DNA of 64,000 nt. Source: Castor canadensis (Eukaryota; Chordata; Mammalia; Rodentia; Castoridae). The DNA lies in NCBI RefSeq assembly GCF_047511655.1, contig NC_133392.1, positions 89,583,042-89,647,041 of the forward strand. Reading direction: 5' to 3'. Under the pieces are notes generated by a model. It saw only the letters and a list, made by a program, of their open reading frames with translations. It was not told the DNA's origin and searched no databases. This document shows positions 46,801 through 61,893 of the stretch, in pieces; positions within the stretch are counted from its first letter, which is position 1; each line of letters begins with the position of its first letter. Both the position numbers and the translations under genes were made by a program.

Positions 46801-49800
46801 GGGATTTTGCTTAGCAGGCTTCGGTACAGTGCATCAGTGATTTCACCATCAACCTTCATCCCTCATTTACGTCTTTAACCAAAGTGTGGGTGGTGGCAGA
46901 GGCAACAGAACTCAGGTGCCTGGTCTGGAGACTGGATATGCAATAGAAAGTACTTTTAGAGCACTGACCTTCAAGATGGAATAAAAGTGATAGAGGGACA
47001 GACAATATTAAGGGAATGGTTGGGGACCATCAAACTACATGAGCTGAAAACTACATGTTTCTGCTGCCACTTGGTTTTTTTTGGGGGGAGCAGGATACTG
47101 GGGTTTAAACTCAGAGCTTGATATTCACACTTGCTAGGCAGAAGCTGTACCACTTGAGCCACTCCACCAGCCCTCTGCAGCCGCATGAAAAGCTAGAACA
47201 GCCCCAAGACGCATTAGTGTGTTCTATGCCCAACCAGCAAGGTAGAGGGCAGAACTGCCTAAGACTTTGCAAGGTTCTGAGACCTTAGGCCAGCATGTGT
47301 CATTCAGCCTCCTGTTCTTTGTTTTGTGAGGTTAAATAGCCTCTAAATAAACCCAGAATATTTGAAGCAATTAAGTACCAGGTATTATTAATGCATCAAA
47401 TAACTCAATTTATGTTTGTGGGGTTTTTTTTGTTTGTTTGTTTTTTGCTTTTTAGTGAAAGTGGTAGTAAAGTTTATTAGGAAAGGAGTACACTTTCAAT
47501 AGTCTGAAAGCATGTTGTCTTTGGGGTGAGAATGAGAATGACCTCAATTTAATTTTATTTACTAAGGACTTCCTGTATAAAGGACATTGTGTCAGCAGCC
47601 TGGGAGGTAAAAAGATAAGTCTCATCCTTAAGGTTTTACTTCATTTAAACACATGATAGACTATAAGAAGACCCTAGAAATCTTAAGAGATTTTTTAAAA
47701 AGAGAGGATTCAGAAAGACAACTTTCTATACAGTTGAAAGGATCAGGAAAGATCTCAAGAAGTAGATGGTGTCTGTGATGGGTGTTTGAAGAGTGAATGT
47801 GATTTGAGATTCAAAGAATGGAGGAAAAAGTACTCCAGGTGAGGAGCTAGCCTGACACAAATGTGGATGCTCTGAAGGACAGGTGATTCATTTTGCTTAA
47901 ACACAGGATACCTGGAAGAGAGTCCCTGGAAAGGTAGGTAGGTGCTTTATCAAGAAAGAGCTCAAACATTAGATAGAGGAATTTCTACTTAATTTTGTTG
48001 AAAATGAGGGGACGTGGATATCTAAGTGAAGGATGATGTGTTTAGATGGTCAAATGAGATCTTTAGATATGACTGCAACACAATCATAGTTACAGTTCCT
48101 AAGGCCTCTGCTTCTTTCCCAAAAAGAGATGTGTGCCCAGAAATTTGGAGTGTTCACCTGCCTCAGAGTTGCACCATATTTGAAGGTCTTTTTTTCTCAT
48201 GGAAGATACTCTTTAATATGCATGTGTGCCTATATTCTAATGAATCCCCTTTGTACAATACGTGGTCATAAAAATGATAATAAACAAAAAAGAGAGCCCT
48301 TTAGTTTCTTGCTTACCTTTCTCTCATGGCACTAATTACAATCTGGGGGTGTGCATCCCCCCAATACGATTATACTCTCTGTGACAGATGTGGTACCTGT
48401 TTGACCTTCCTGGTATTCTTAGTGCTTGGCACACCACAAACACTTTGAGTGCAGGCTTGCATGTGAAAAGCATGAATGCATGGATACAGAAAAGTACGAA
48501 GGCATGAATAAACGAATGAATGAATGAGCGAGTGAATAGCTCAAGAGGCCTATGTCTTTGCATCATTTGAACCATTGCTAATTCAATTAGGTACTAGGCA
48601 TGTTTGTTAAAATAGGAGATGAAAATTTCATAAGAAAAGAGTCTTAAACACTGGTAAACTACAACAGGGAAGCACATCTTACAGTAAATGCCGATCGAAG
48701 CCCAGAGCAGATGGATGTCCCTCCTGTGGAAACGGTGGGTAAGCTTTTGGTGAGTGCATCCCTGTCGGCTCCACTGTTTATCTGTATGAGTTCACTTCGT
48801 ACATAGGCAGTGCTGTCAAACATCACCATCCCAACCCAGGACCCTTCCTCCACTGTCTGCAGCAGGAAAAGCTTGCCGGCTTGATTCATTCGGTTAAGGC
48901 GGTTATCACTCTGAATGGACAAATAGGAGAAAAGAAGTCAGGTTGGGTTTGAATGAGCAAATTAATAACAACATAGGCTAGAGGGCATTTGGGAGTGGCT
49001 GCCTCAATGTAGAGTAAATAACAAACAGCTTAGTTGAGGCATATCGTCTATGGGGGAATTTTACATACATATTTGGAGCATCTTTAAGTAGACTGCTTGG
49101 TCCCTTGCATAAATAGGAAAAGGTAAAGCTATATTACACAATCATTGAAGTATAATGTTTGCACTAGTGATAGTTCTCAATAAGTCATATATATGACTAT
49201 AGACTTATATTTTGTTAGCAAGATGTAAAAATTGTTAAGCTTATGTAATTCATCAGATCTTTGCTCATCAATTGAAACCAGTTTAATTTGGTAAATGAGA
49301 CAGTTGATACTGAATCTGTGGAATGCAGGTGAGGTGAGCATTCTCGTGGCAACGCTGTTGCAATTGTTCTGGCCCTTGTGTTATATTTATTCCCAGGTAG
49401 TTCCAAGTTGTGGTCCAGAGCGTATCGTACACATAGGTATGATCAGCGTCTGGAAGACCAGGTTCAGTAAACTTACCGACATGCTTCCAGACTTATCAAG
49501 GACTAAACACACAATTCTTTGTCCAATCTGTAGCAATGAGAAGGTGGGTGTGGGTGGCTGGCTTGTCATAGGAGTGGTTTTCTTAAAGTCCTCAGATTCA
49601 CTGATGACTTCCCATGTGCTTCGAAGGTTGCATCTTTGGTTTTGCAAGTTTGGGGCTTCTTTATTGTGGTTTTGTTCTGTACAGAATTCGACTACCTGAA
49701 ATTGTCAGTAACATGATATAAATAACTGCAAACTATTTATTAAAATATCTAATAATTTAACGCCCCCATTTTCCCCCAATCTGTCTTGCTAACCTATAAT

Positions 49801-52800
49801 ATTGCAAAGCACTGCTGGAGAAAATCACAGTCATGATCCAGAGTCCTATCTCAAACCAACCTCACTAGACCTCCAGTACTCCTTAGCAATCCATTTATCT
49901 GCTCTAGGCAGCTTGCTTCCTTCCTCAGATTTGCTGTTTTAAGCCATCACCACTCTTCAAGCCACCCTCTTCAGCATTCTTTTCCTGGTATTATCTTATC
50001 TTTCCATTCTTACACCACTACACTTGACTTCCTTATTTCTCACTCACTGACCAATACCCCACATTACAACCTTCAACATCCACCACCATTTCAGCTCTGT
50101 AAAATTCACTTGGATATCCCAGATTTCTCAAATTCCCAGTGCTCATAAACAACCTCAACACCTTTCTCTAACTCTGTTCCTCATCCTCCCATATTTGCTA
50201 GCTTTATGTCACCACTATGCATTCAGTTACCCAAATCAGGAAACTGGGAGTTTCCCTGCCTTCTTCCCCCTACAAAATAACCAAAAGTAATACATTTCAC
50301 TTTATTTCCAGTTTATTACCTTTTCTTTCTTTTTAATGGAATCTCCATCATTCAAGCCCTCATGGCTCCTTCCTCAGACTACTGCAGTCTCCTATCTCAC
50401 TTTTCCATCTTGCTTTCCCTCCAATTTGTCCACTCCCCACAGCTGCCTGTACAGCTCTATCCTCGTGTACAAAGACCCTTAATGTGATTAATGATTGCTC
50501 GCAAGCCAACTTCTCACTGCAAGCAGCAGTCTCTAAGGTTTGGGTTTTTGCTTTGTTTTCCATTCCCATTCTGGCTTTGCATTCCAAGTCTCTAGTTTCT
50601 CCCACTATAGCCAGACTTCTATATCACTGGGTCTTGGTACTTTATTAAGAAGTTCCTCCTCCATCTTCTGCATTGTAAACTCTACCTTCATGTTTCAGCC
50701 TAAAGGTTACTGCCCAAATGTTCTCTCATTTTCTATCCTTCCCCTGGAGAATTTCCACTCTGCCCTCTGTGACCTTGGAGTACAGTGCAGAAAGATCAGT
50801 AAGGCCCCTTTCACCTTGTAGTGTACATGTTGGGCTATACACACACCTATGGCAGAAACATCAGTAAGGCCCCTTTCACCTTGTAGTGTACATGTTGGGC
50901 TATACACACACCTATGGCAGAAACCTGACTCAAATTTTGCTTCCTCAAAATTTGGCCCAGTGTCTGACATGTAGTAAAATTTCAATGTAAGTTTGTTGAT
51001 TTTTGAGCAATCTTAACCTCTTTTTTTTTTTTTGAGTAACCTTACTTTTTTTAATCTACAAAATAGTGATAGTTACTATGCAAGAACTGCATGAAAACAT
51101 ATGCCATAGCATCAATACTAACACAGTCAATATTTGATGGTTCCTTCCCTTTTCTTTTTTGTTTATATACTTAGTATTTGGGGGACTAAAACCAGGAGGC
51201 ACAGTATACAAAGGAGGAATAAGTAGTTCCTCCTCTTGGCAACTTTATAGTATTATCATTCAATTAATAATCTCAAAATCTGGAATTCTAGTAATTTAGA
51301 AAGTAATCATTAGTTGTAAAATACTTGTATTTCTCTTTATTTGCATTTTTCAGGTCCTCTGCTTTGGTAGTGTTGTCATATTATCAGTACGGCTACTTTT
51401 AGCAAGGTAACCTGAAAACATTTTGTGTAAGTCCCAGGCAGATTTTTCTAAAGCTGGTTGTGCACCAGATTTAATTCTGTAGCTAATTTAAAATGCAGTC
51501 AGTCTCCAACTTATGACGATATGACCTACAATTTTTTTTACTTTATGATGGTATGAAAGGGATGCACATTTAGCAGAAACCATACTTTGGTTTTTGGTAT
51601 TTTCTGGCATTAGAAATTCTTGCAATGCTGGATAGTGACAGTGAGCCATGGTTTCCAGGCCACAACAAGGCCACAAAAAGGTAAACAACCAATACTCTAG
51701 TGCACTGTGTTGCTAAGCTATAATGTTCTATGGGTGCATGAGATTCATTTTCAACTCATGGTATTTTCAACGTGGGATAGTTTATTAGGACATAAACATA
51801 TGATAAGTCAAGGGCCACTTGTACATTATCTGGGACCCCCTCTTGGAAGTCTGAATAGATCTGAAAATGGACTGCAAAACCAGATGGAAGGATGGGCCTT
51901 GTGAATCATGGTGCATCAACTTTAAAAATTCATGTCACATTGGTATTGATAGACTCTTGCAAGTTATTTCACCCTCCATTACAGAGGGAATACATAATTT
52001 TCTGTATAATACTGGGAAGTTCAGAAGGTTCCCACTAAAGTCAGTTAGCTGATACATTTAATCTCATTTGGATAATTAGTCAAAGTTTAATTTGTTTTAA
52101 TGACAAACTGGTCATTTAAAAACACCATAAAAAATATTTTAAAGCTATTGAAATTATGAAAAAAAAATTCCCAAGGGTTTTAACAGTATGAAAATGATAG
52201 AAATTTTTCAGTTAAAAACAAAGGCAAATTTTATGCAGCCTGAGAAGAACTCTTGGGAAGCTTAAGGACTGCTGTTCTTGTCTTTGTTAACTAGTCCTAG
52301 TGTCCCTGGCAGCTCTCATCTAAGAATTTTTGTGCTTGCATGACTTGAAGGGGATTTGAAGAAATCCCATGCAGGTAAAGCCAGTAGAAGGGAGATGGCG
52401 AAGAAGAAAGAGCGTACATAGGACAGGATAAGGGGGGTGTTGGCTTTATCCCTGATTGTGCTTCCAGCTTGACGCTCGAGAATCAGCTGCGGACTTCCCT
52501 AAAGCTGGTAGTTTCCCTGAAATTTGATCTTCTCTTGAAGTACCTAAGTGAAAAACTTCACCAAATTCATTAACAGTCTGGGGGAGGAAATGAAAAAAGA
52601 GTAAGGAACTTACAGAATCAATACTTTGTGCAAACATTATGGAAGCCTTCTCAGTCTGTTGTGTTTCCGGTACGAATTCACATTCCTTTTCATACGTTCC
52701 TGTTAATTTGTCGATTCTGCATGCTTTGGTGATACAACTGCCTCCCTGGCACTTCTTTACCACGTTATCACCAATAATATCTGCTGAACATCTGAAAATA

Positions 52801-55800
52801 CATTAAGGTTAGACGTTGAGGAACGTAGTCGTTTCAGTGGGTTTGACCCTGGACTCAGTTTCCACAGATTGCCTTGTGTATGATTTCTTCTAAACGAAGG
52901 AACAAGCACATGACCATAGTTGGTAAAACTTCTGAATTTTCACCAAAGTCATTTCTGTGGCCAGAAAGTAACTGAGGTCCCTCAAACAGTATCAGAATTT
53001 ATTTCTAGGTAGCAGAAAAGCTAAATCTTGCTAATGACTCTTGTTAGCATTGGTGAGGATCATGGTTCTAGACTAGGCACCTTCTAATCTAGTCTCTTCA
53101 TTCCTACAAAAGCAGGAGCTGCTCTCCTTTCTCCCAAAGATTTGCTGACATTTCCCATTTGCACATTTGTTTTTTTCCTAATTGCATTATTCCAGATAGT
53201 TTTTGCAGAGTAATTTTATATTCATGCATACTGTAAATGTTTTATATTATATGCTTATGAACTTTGTTGTTATAAATGGAATGCTTTCCCCCTCACACTT
53301 TATTTTTTAATTATCCTTCTGAGGATATCAACCATACATGAGGATGAAAGAATATTTAGAAAATCACATAAAGTATAAAGAAGAAAAGAAAACGCCATGT
53401 CTGACCACGTAATTAAACTATTGTTCACGCATTGAAGCGGTTTCTATGTATCAGCATATGACATTGCACACATAGCTTTGTTTTCTGCTTTTAAAAAGCA
53501 GCACGTTGGTGTTCTTAACATTATAACATATAACTTAATATTCTTGTAAAATGTGATTTTAATAATTTCATCTTTTGGTATTATGATATGAATTCAGCCT
53601 AACTTAGTTTCTCCTTTAATTTGTTGGTACTAAAAATAAAATATACAAAATTTTACATGAAGTTTTGACTGTATTTCCAAGTTTGTCATGTGACTGATTC
53701 CCAGAGTAAAATATCAAATACAAGAGTTTGAACATTTTAAAGCCTATTGTTACAGCTTATTCTCTCATTTCCTTAAAAGGGATTTTTAAACATGAAGTTG
53801 CTGGGTCAAGAACCAGGAAAAAAATTAGAACTTTGATTTGTGTCACCCAGTGGTTTTCCAGGAACGTTCTTCCAATTTATGTCTCTAACAGCTGTCATGA
53901 GAACACTCAAGCCAGTGACAGTCACTTGCTCGCTGACAGTTGCAGCTCATCTTTGTGCAGTTCACATCTCTGATTACTAGTAAGCATGGGCATTTTATAT
54001 GTTTGTTGGTTGTTTATCTTTCTTCTTTTGTGAATTATCTATTCTTTGCTTTTGCCTATTTTTCTACCGGGGTTTCACTGATTTTCAAAAGTTCTTCATG
54101 TGTGACAATAGTAAGGTCCTAAAAGTTTGATTTTTTTTAATCTTTTTTCTAGTTTTAAGAACATCTTTTTATCTTTTAACTAATGTATTTATTTATTTAG
54201 AGACAAGGTCTCACCATGGATTGCAAATTAGCCTGAACTCACTATGTAGCCTGGGCTGACCTTGAACTCCAGTCCTTCTCATTCAGCCTCCCAAGTGCTG
54301 AGTCATGTGCCACCATGCCAGCAGCTTTTTTTAAAAAACATTTTTAGTTTATATTTGGCTCATGTGCAGTGAAAATTTTAATTTATATTGTTCTTTTTTG
54401 TTTGTTTCTTTGGTAGAACTGGGGTTTTAACTCAGGGCTTCATGCTTGCAAAGCAGATGGTCTTCTGCTTAAGTCATAGCTTCAGTCCATTTTAGTCTGG
54501 TTATTTTGGAGATGAGTCGTGCAAACTATTTGCCTGGGCTGACCTTGAACCATGATCCTCCTGAGCTCAGTCTCCTAAGTATAGGATTATAGGCATGAGC
54601 CACTGGTGCTCTGCACATTGTTCTTTTAGTTATGTCTTTTTCCTTTTTTTTGAGATGGATCTCACTATGTATCCCAGGCTGACTTTGAAGTCACCATTCT
54701 CTTGTCTCAGTCTCCTGAGTGGTAGGATTAGAGGCGTGTACCACTATGGCCATCTCTTTTACCAATTCTTATGAGTATAGAAAAATCTTTACTACATAGC
54801 AATTTGATATTTATTAGTAGTTATTAATTTGGAATATATTAGTAATTCTTAAATACATCCAAAGACTTTTATTGCACAGATTTTATATTTATTAAGATTT
54901 GATATTAATATTTCTTAATTTTGCTTTCATATTTAATGAATCTATTCAACTGGAGGAGGGTCTGTTAATTAATTAAAAAAGAAATCTTATGTTTCATGAC
55001 AGAATTATAATTCAAACTATGTTAAATGGTAAATTATTATATATGAAAATGACTAACTGTCCATTTAGTTTTATAGTATATTTAAAATTTGGCAAGTAAA
55101 AGTACCCTGTATTACAATTCTTTTTCAGAAATGATCTTAGTTGAATGAGCTCTAGGACTATACTGTTTTGTTTTTTTCAGAGGGGGTCTTATTATGCCAT
55201 TTAGCCCAGGTTGGCCTAAACTCAAGATCTTCCCATCTCAGCCTCCCAAATGCCTGGGTTTACAGGCATATACCACTATATTTAGCTTTTAAGATTTTTA
55301 AAATAAGATGAAAATGGTTGTTCTTTTGACCAGAGTTTCATAAAACTTACATATCAATTTTTATTGAATTTATGGCTTTAATGTATTGAAAGTTTCTCTA
55401 CCTTAATTTTCTTTTAAGCCTTTTAGAATGACTACAGTTTTCTTCAAATGTCTTCTACCTTTTTTAGAGCTTTTTCTACTACTCTTCTAAATGGGGTATT
55501 CTTTTCTTTGGGTTTTTCTAAGTGGACTACATATTATTTGCATAAAAGCCACTTTCTCGCTTCCTTTCTGGTAGCCCTTTTTTGTACCTCCCTTTTTGTA
55601 CTATTGCTTCAGCTATGACTTCCTAAGCGAATTTAGATAACTACAATCCCAGTGACCACTCTCGTCTCATTCCTGGGAATTCTTTAGAGTTTTGCTGTTG
55701 GTAATAAGTTGGCATTGATAGATATTCTGTATCATATTAAGGTAATAGCCTGTTCTGGGCAGTACTATCATTTTGGTGATTACTTCTAGGCCTTGAAATA

Positions 55801-58800
55801 ATTAAAAAGTTTGAAAGATAAGGACCAATAAATATTATTGATATATTATAATACAATTTATTTTTAAGAGGACACACCAATCATATCAGTCTTGCTAATG
55901 GGGTACATAGTTATCTGTGGAAGGAAGAATATACTGATATTAAGAAGGAATATGTACTAATCTGCTTTTCTCTCAAGGGACGATATATTGTCTTACTATA
56001 TGGAAGCGTAGAAAAGAGAAAGGGGAAAGGCAGATGTTGGGTTTGGAATGGTGCCCAGTGGCTGAGATTTGAAAAGTCAAGCCAACATATGATCATGTCA
56101 GGGAAGTGACCGTGGGCCATGTTCTGTGCAATGCAGAAAGTAGGAGCTGAAGGAAGCCAGCCAACTAAGCATGGCTATAGGAAGCATTGTGTTACTTGTC
56201 TGTTTATGTTGCTAGAGTTCCAACAATGAGCGAAGATATAATGGAAGTGCACTGGGCTGACAGAGATTGAATGGGAGAAGTAGAGACCAGTAATGTTCAC
56301 ATGCGGGAAATGAGAGGGTAAATGTGAGTTCTGTACCCAGTGCAGCTTTTCTTGGAAATGACTGTACAAAGTGTAGATGGTAAGTGAGACAAAGATGCAT
56401 TCCTTTAAAGAGCCATCTACCCAACAGGACTGGAAACAGAAGTGGAGAGGGTGTTGTATCAACTTCCAGTCTTTAGAAATAGGTAATTGCTGCACTGAGG
56501 CATGAGGATGATGTTTGAGGTTTACCTGGGTTACAGAGAGAGTGCTAGGCCACCTGAGCTAAGTGGTAAGGCTGTGTATCAAAAAATCAAATAAATAAAT
56601 AAATGATTGCTTTTTAACTCAGGAATAAATCAAGTTACTTTTGAAATATTGGAATACCATTTTTTTTTTACTTTACTTGATGTGTATATCAATTACTTAT
56701 CTAAAATTACATTTTGGGTTGCTGGAAGCAATACGAGGCCTCAGTATGTTTGCTAGCCCCTTAATTCTACCAACTGGACTTCATTATCCTTTTATTTAAA
56801 GTCTTTGCCTCTATTTTTTAGAGAGCTTTAACTACAATGTTTTTTCACTCCATCTGTCAGGTGTTAGCATCTGAATTATGCCAACTCTTTAACATAAACT
56901 GGTAGGTTCCCTATCACTCTATGTTTATACTAAAGCTGTCTATACACATGGAAGCTGTTGTTTGCAAGAATTTGCCCAGAAAAACTATGGCTGCCAACAG
57001 TACTTTCCAAGTGTGATTCAGTTTTGTTTACTATTGATACCACTGGTTTCAATTTGAACTCTGAGATGATTTTGTTTTGTTTTGCTTTTAACATTTAGAC
57101 TGTCTTTTAAGGTAGTTCCTCAGTCTCTTCCAGGCCCATTTATAATGGATAATATTCTGCATCAAAGAGCCCCCAGTAGTCCTGCTTGGGTCATGGATTC
57201 TGTTGCAGGAAGATGGAGACACTGTATGTTACCTATACGATTTATTAGAGTTATATACTTTTTTTTAAGAGGGAAATGATTTATAGCTGCAAAGCAGAGA
57301 ATTCAATTTGTTGAAACACTTGTAAAATAAACAAAAGTGGTAGTTTTGTGGAAATTTGAAAAAGAATGCACTAAGAAAGAATAACTTAGAGATGGAAAAT
57401 AAGACAGAAGGCAAATTTTCTTAAAGTAATCAATTCAAAGAAAAATTGGTTTCACGTTAAAATTGTTTTGGATATGTGAAGCCTAAATGTACATACCTTA
57501 CTGCTTTGGGTTTTCCATTGGATAAGTAGAATTTCTGGTCATTATTGTATTCATCAAACACTCCCCATCTTAGATGGGCCCACTCATGGACAAATGCCCT
57601 ACCTGTGAGAAAATATTTTAAACACCAGAATACAGTAAGTATTTTAAAATAACCTTCTCATACATGGAGAAATTAATTCTTCTCAATGTTTATCCTATGT
57701 TGCTAGGTTTGAATGATCTATTACAACAAGTGTACCTTTCTGTAAAATACAAATACTTATTTTGGCTCATCAAATGTTAAGTAGGCATCTAGAAAGACGA
57801 GCCGGCTGCCCTGTCCTCACCCAGGGCTCCATCGAGTGGAGGACACTCACGATCAAATAACTAAAATGCCTGTGGCATGACAGTTAAGTCCAGTTCCTTA
57901 GCATGGCATTGAGGATGCCTGATGATTCAGGCCTGTTCCTCTTCACAGCTTTATTTCCTGATGTACTCCACCAACTTTCAAAACTCTACAATTGCAATAA
58001 ATTTCTGAATTTTAAGGCTGTAGGCCACACAATGCTCTGTTCATCTCAGGTCCTTGGAATTTCCTTTTCTGTCTTTGCCCAATAACTCCAATCCTTCTTT
58101 CAAAATCCACCCAGATGTCTTCCCTGACACACTCAGACTATATCAGCCTCCTGCTGTGCACTTCCATTACATCCACTATGCTACCTTTGCTGCTTACTTG
58201 CTTTGATCCAAGTTAGACTCTTATCTCTGTGGAAACAGGCACTGTGGCTTCCTCACTGAACTATCTGGGTTTGTAGTGTCTAGAAATTAATAGGCTCTCA
58301 GTAAAATATTTATTAAACCTGGAAGAATCTTAGTGACTTATATACAAAACTTAGTTTTTCTGAACTGTAAAGTCAAAGGTTGCATTTGGAGGGTTGGGCA
58401 AGCAGAGACGTGCTAAGGAAGCCCTAATAACCCACACTACGGATTTGCACTGTACTCTGTAGGTGCTGGTAAGGTAAGGGAGGACTGTCGGGGAGCAGAA
58501 AGGAGACATTATAAAGGAATGGTTTCATATATGACCATGATAATTAGAGCAGGCTCAGGAATGAGATGGAGCAGTTTGGTAAACTAATTTGATACATATT
58601 TGTTGAACCACAGGCTGGGAATTTTCTGCTCCTGTTTTGGAGGTGAAATGGAGTGTTGCTGAACAACCAAGAGGTAGGTTTGACCCTCCCAGATCAATGC
58701 TGTAGTGTATTTGGGGCTCCATTTGCATGGAGGCAACAGGCCGCATTTGTTTGGTTGCTTATTTTCTCTACCTTGTCTGTTCAAGTAAAGAAAATCAAAC

Positions 58801-61800
58801 TGATTCTGGAGGGTTCTAATCTTTTTGAGACATAAAGAAATCTAATGTAGTTATTTAATAACCAGTCACATTTGAGCATACTTAGAAAACACTTGCTACA
58901 TGTGCTTTGTTGCTTGTTTGACATTCCCTCCAGTTTGCTCTATATGGCTCATATAAATTTGTTTTCTGAGACAAGGTCTTATTATATAGCCCAGGCTGGC
59001 CTTGAACTTGCAATGCTCTTGCTTCAGCCTTAGCTGAACTGCAAGAATATTCTGTTTGCTCTTCATAGAGTGGCACACAGATCAACAGTGTTAGCATCAC
59101 CAGGAAACTTGATAAAAATGAAGACTGAGTCCCCCCAAGGCCTCCTGCATCGGGATAGGCGAAGATCAGTTTATAATTTGAATGCACGTAAAGCCTGAGC
59201 GCTGTATAACACCACCTGGTGGCTGCCACATGAATTGCAGGAAGGAACTTGAGCACTGTCTCCTCAGATCTACAGCAGCCTAACACTACACACAGTAATT
59301 ACCTTACCTGGCACTATAATAATTTCCCAAAGTAAAATACAACATTTATACACATATGCAAACTAATAAGTAAGATTACGCCTGAGAAATGAACTATTCA
59401 GAATTCCTGTTTTAAGTGATGAAAAAACATGGTTTTTTTTTTATACTCGGTTTATACATAGTAATTCCTACGTGGGATCACTCATGAAGATGAGGAAATT
59501 GTTTCTCCACTTTGAAAACACAGTTACTATATTGTGAGTAACATAGTGGAATATTTTATCTGTACCCATACCTTGTGGTCCATATTCAAGCGACTTCTTT
59601 CCTGCTAAGAAGTCAGGAGTCAAATGAATCCTTTCACCCATTTCTCCACACATTCCTACTTGCTCAGTGTAGGGTTCGTCATTATCTGGAGGATTACGTT
59701 CAGCAACCAGAACATCAGCCTAAAATTTAAAAAAAACTTTATTATCACAGCATTTTTTGCAAAGAAATTGACCTCATTCATACTGAGTATTTAGAAATAA
59801 TTTCATTTGATTCTAGAGTATTTTGATTTAAAAAAAGAAACTTAGATTACAGAAGACAATGAACTTTGAAAGAACTTGATGCTCTCACATTTTTGAAGGT
59901 CTCGAGTTTTGGCCTCACGTAGTCAGGTTTTGTTGTCCAGTTTTCAGGAATCAAAATGGCCACACTTTTGAAGTAAAATCTTTTCCCTGTTGCTTCAAAC
60001 AGGTATGGAGATGCCTGAGTCACCATGTCCTGGAAAGAAAGAAGACACGTGTAAGGACTATGAGTGAATAACTGTATGTATACTTTACTTTTCAAAAGAC
60101 TGGCTGGGAAGAGGAAATGTGGAAATACCTTTATTAATAAAGCAGCTAACCTTTCTGAGCATTTACCACCTCCTGGGGGCCACGGGTAACGGTGAGCAAT
60201 GCGCCTCTAGACGCAGCTGGTAATTCTCTGTGATTCACCACGTCTTGTGGGATGTTAGGCACTTTCCAATCCTGAACTTACAAAATGGAGAATTCTAGTG
60301 CCTACCTGATAAGGTTGGAGTGAGGAATAAAGTAAAATGGAACATGTGGAGCAGTGGGAGCGATGCTTTCTTAGCACAAGTGCTCATTAAATGTCATGTG
60401 GTAATTTCATTGCATTTGATACCTTGAGCATCAACAAACATTTGAGAGAGAATCTGAGAATTAGAGAGTATATTCTCAAGGTTTTACAACAAAGAGCAGT
60501 GGAGGGAAGCTCGAAATGAATGTGACCTCAACACTGGCTGCATCTCAAAATAATTGGGGATTTAATATTAAACTAAGTTAAATTTAATACTAAGTGAATG
60601 TTATGGCAGCATGTATTTTTGTTGTAGTACTGAGAGTTAGATATTAAGAAATGACATCATTATGCATTTTCAAATTACACATAGCTTCATTTCTCCAAAA
60701 TGAGAGCGCAGCAGTATCAAACGCTTCTGCAGACTCCCTCACTGCATCATGACAAGATAGGAGAGTCTTAAGCGATCGCTGTGGGAAGGACCACTGAGTG
60801 TTGACAGAGGAGAGAAGGGAAATCAAGCATTTTGAGGCAGGCAGAGGAGGCGCCTGCAAGGGAGTTGTAGAAGGACAGTTGGTGCACGCCACGCTGTGGG
60901 ATGAGGAGTAGGAAGTGACCAGTGCCTTGGGCACGGTGGGTGAGTCAAGTTAGTGCAAGGGAGACAACAGCTCCCTGTGCACAGGCTCAAGAGAGCCAGG
61001 GGTGAAGACATGGAGAAGTGAGGCAAGGGTTTGTTTATTTTAACGGAGACTATTATAACATTTGTATATGAATGGAAAGGCTGATAATGCAAAAGAAATA
61101 AGGGATCATTGCAGGAGCAAAGTCTTGGCTGGAGCAGATCTGCACAAGGCTCTGGGCCTAGGGGAGACTTTAGGAGAACAGTTCACAGCATATGGGGAGG
61201 AGGTGCTTGGATATCGACCCAAGCTGAATCCTGCTCCTCCACTTCCCAAGGGGACAAACTTAGGGAATTTATTTTATCTTTCCAAGCCTTACTTCCCTCC
61301 TTTCAAATAGTGACAATAATGGCTGCCTTTCTAGTTTTTTTTTTTTAAGTAATCTTAATGATTTGCATTTCCCTCTTACAAAAACCCACACTTTAAAAAT
61401 CACTAGGAGAGTTTCACCTTATATTCTTGTAAAAAATTTTAAAATAGAGTTAAATTCAGCAAAAATTTTCTAAGAAGAGTGTTATATTACAATTTGACTT
61501 GTGAGATGTGAATTTTCAGTGTCTCCCAGGAGAATGAACAGGTAATAGGAAATGCTCTTGTCTTCCATGTTTTAATAGAAACATGTGACATCTGTTTCAG
61601 ATTCTCAGAAGATGACTTCATATCCAAGTAGATATTTAACTTTCCAGTGAGAGAAGGGTGGGAGTGAGAGCCTTATAGTGTGGGCCCAAACTCCTTAAGG
61701 ATAGGAATAGTTTTTTCACAACTGGATTCCTGGTGCCTGACATGATGTAGATATTCTAAGCATTTTTGAATGAATGAACAAATGACTGACTGAATAAATT

Positions 61801-61840
61801 AGTGGCAAACTGTGGCAACCATGCCAAGACAGGCAGTGCT

Positions 61841-61893
<53 letters not shown>

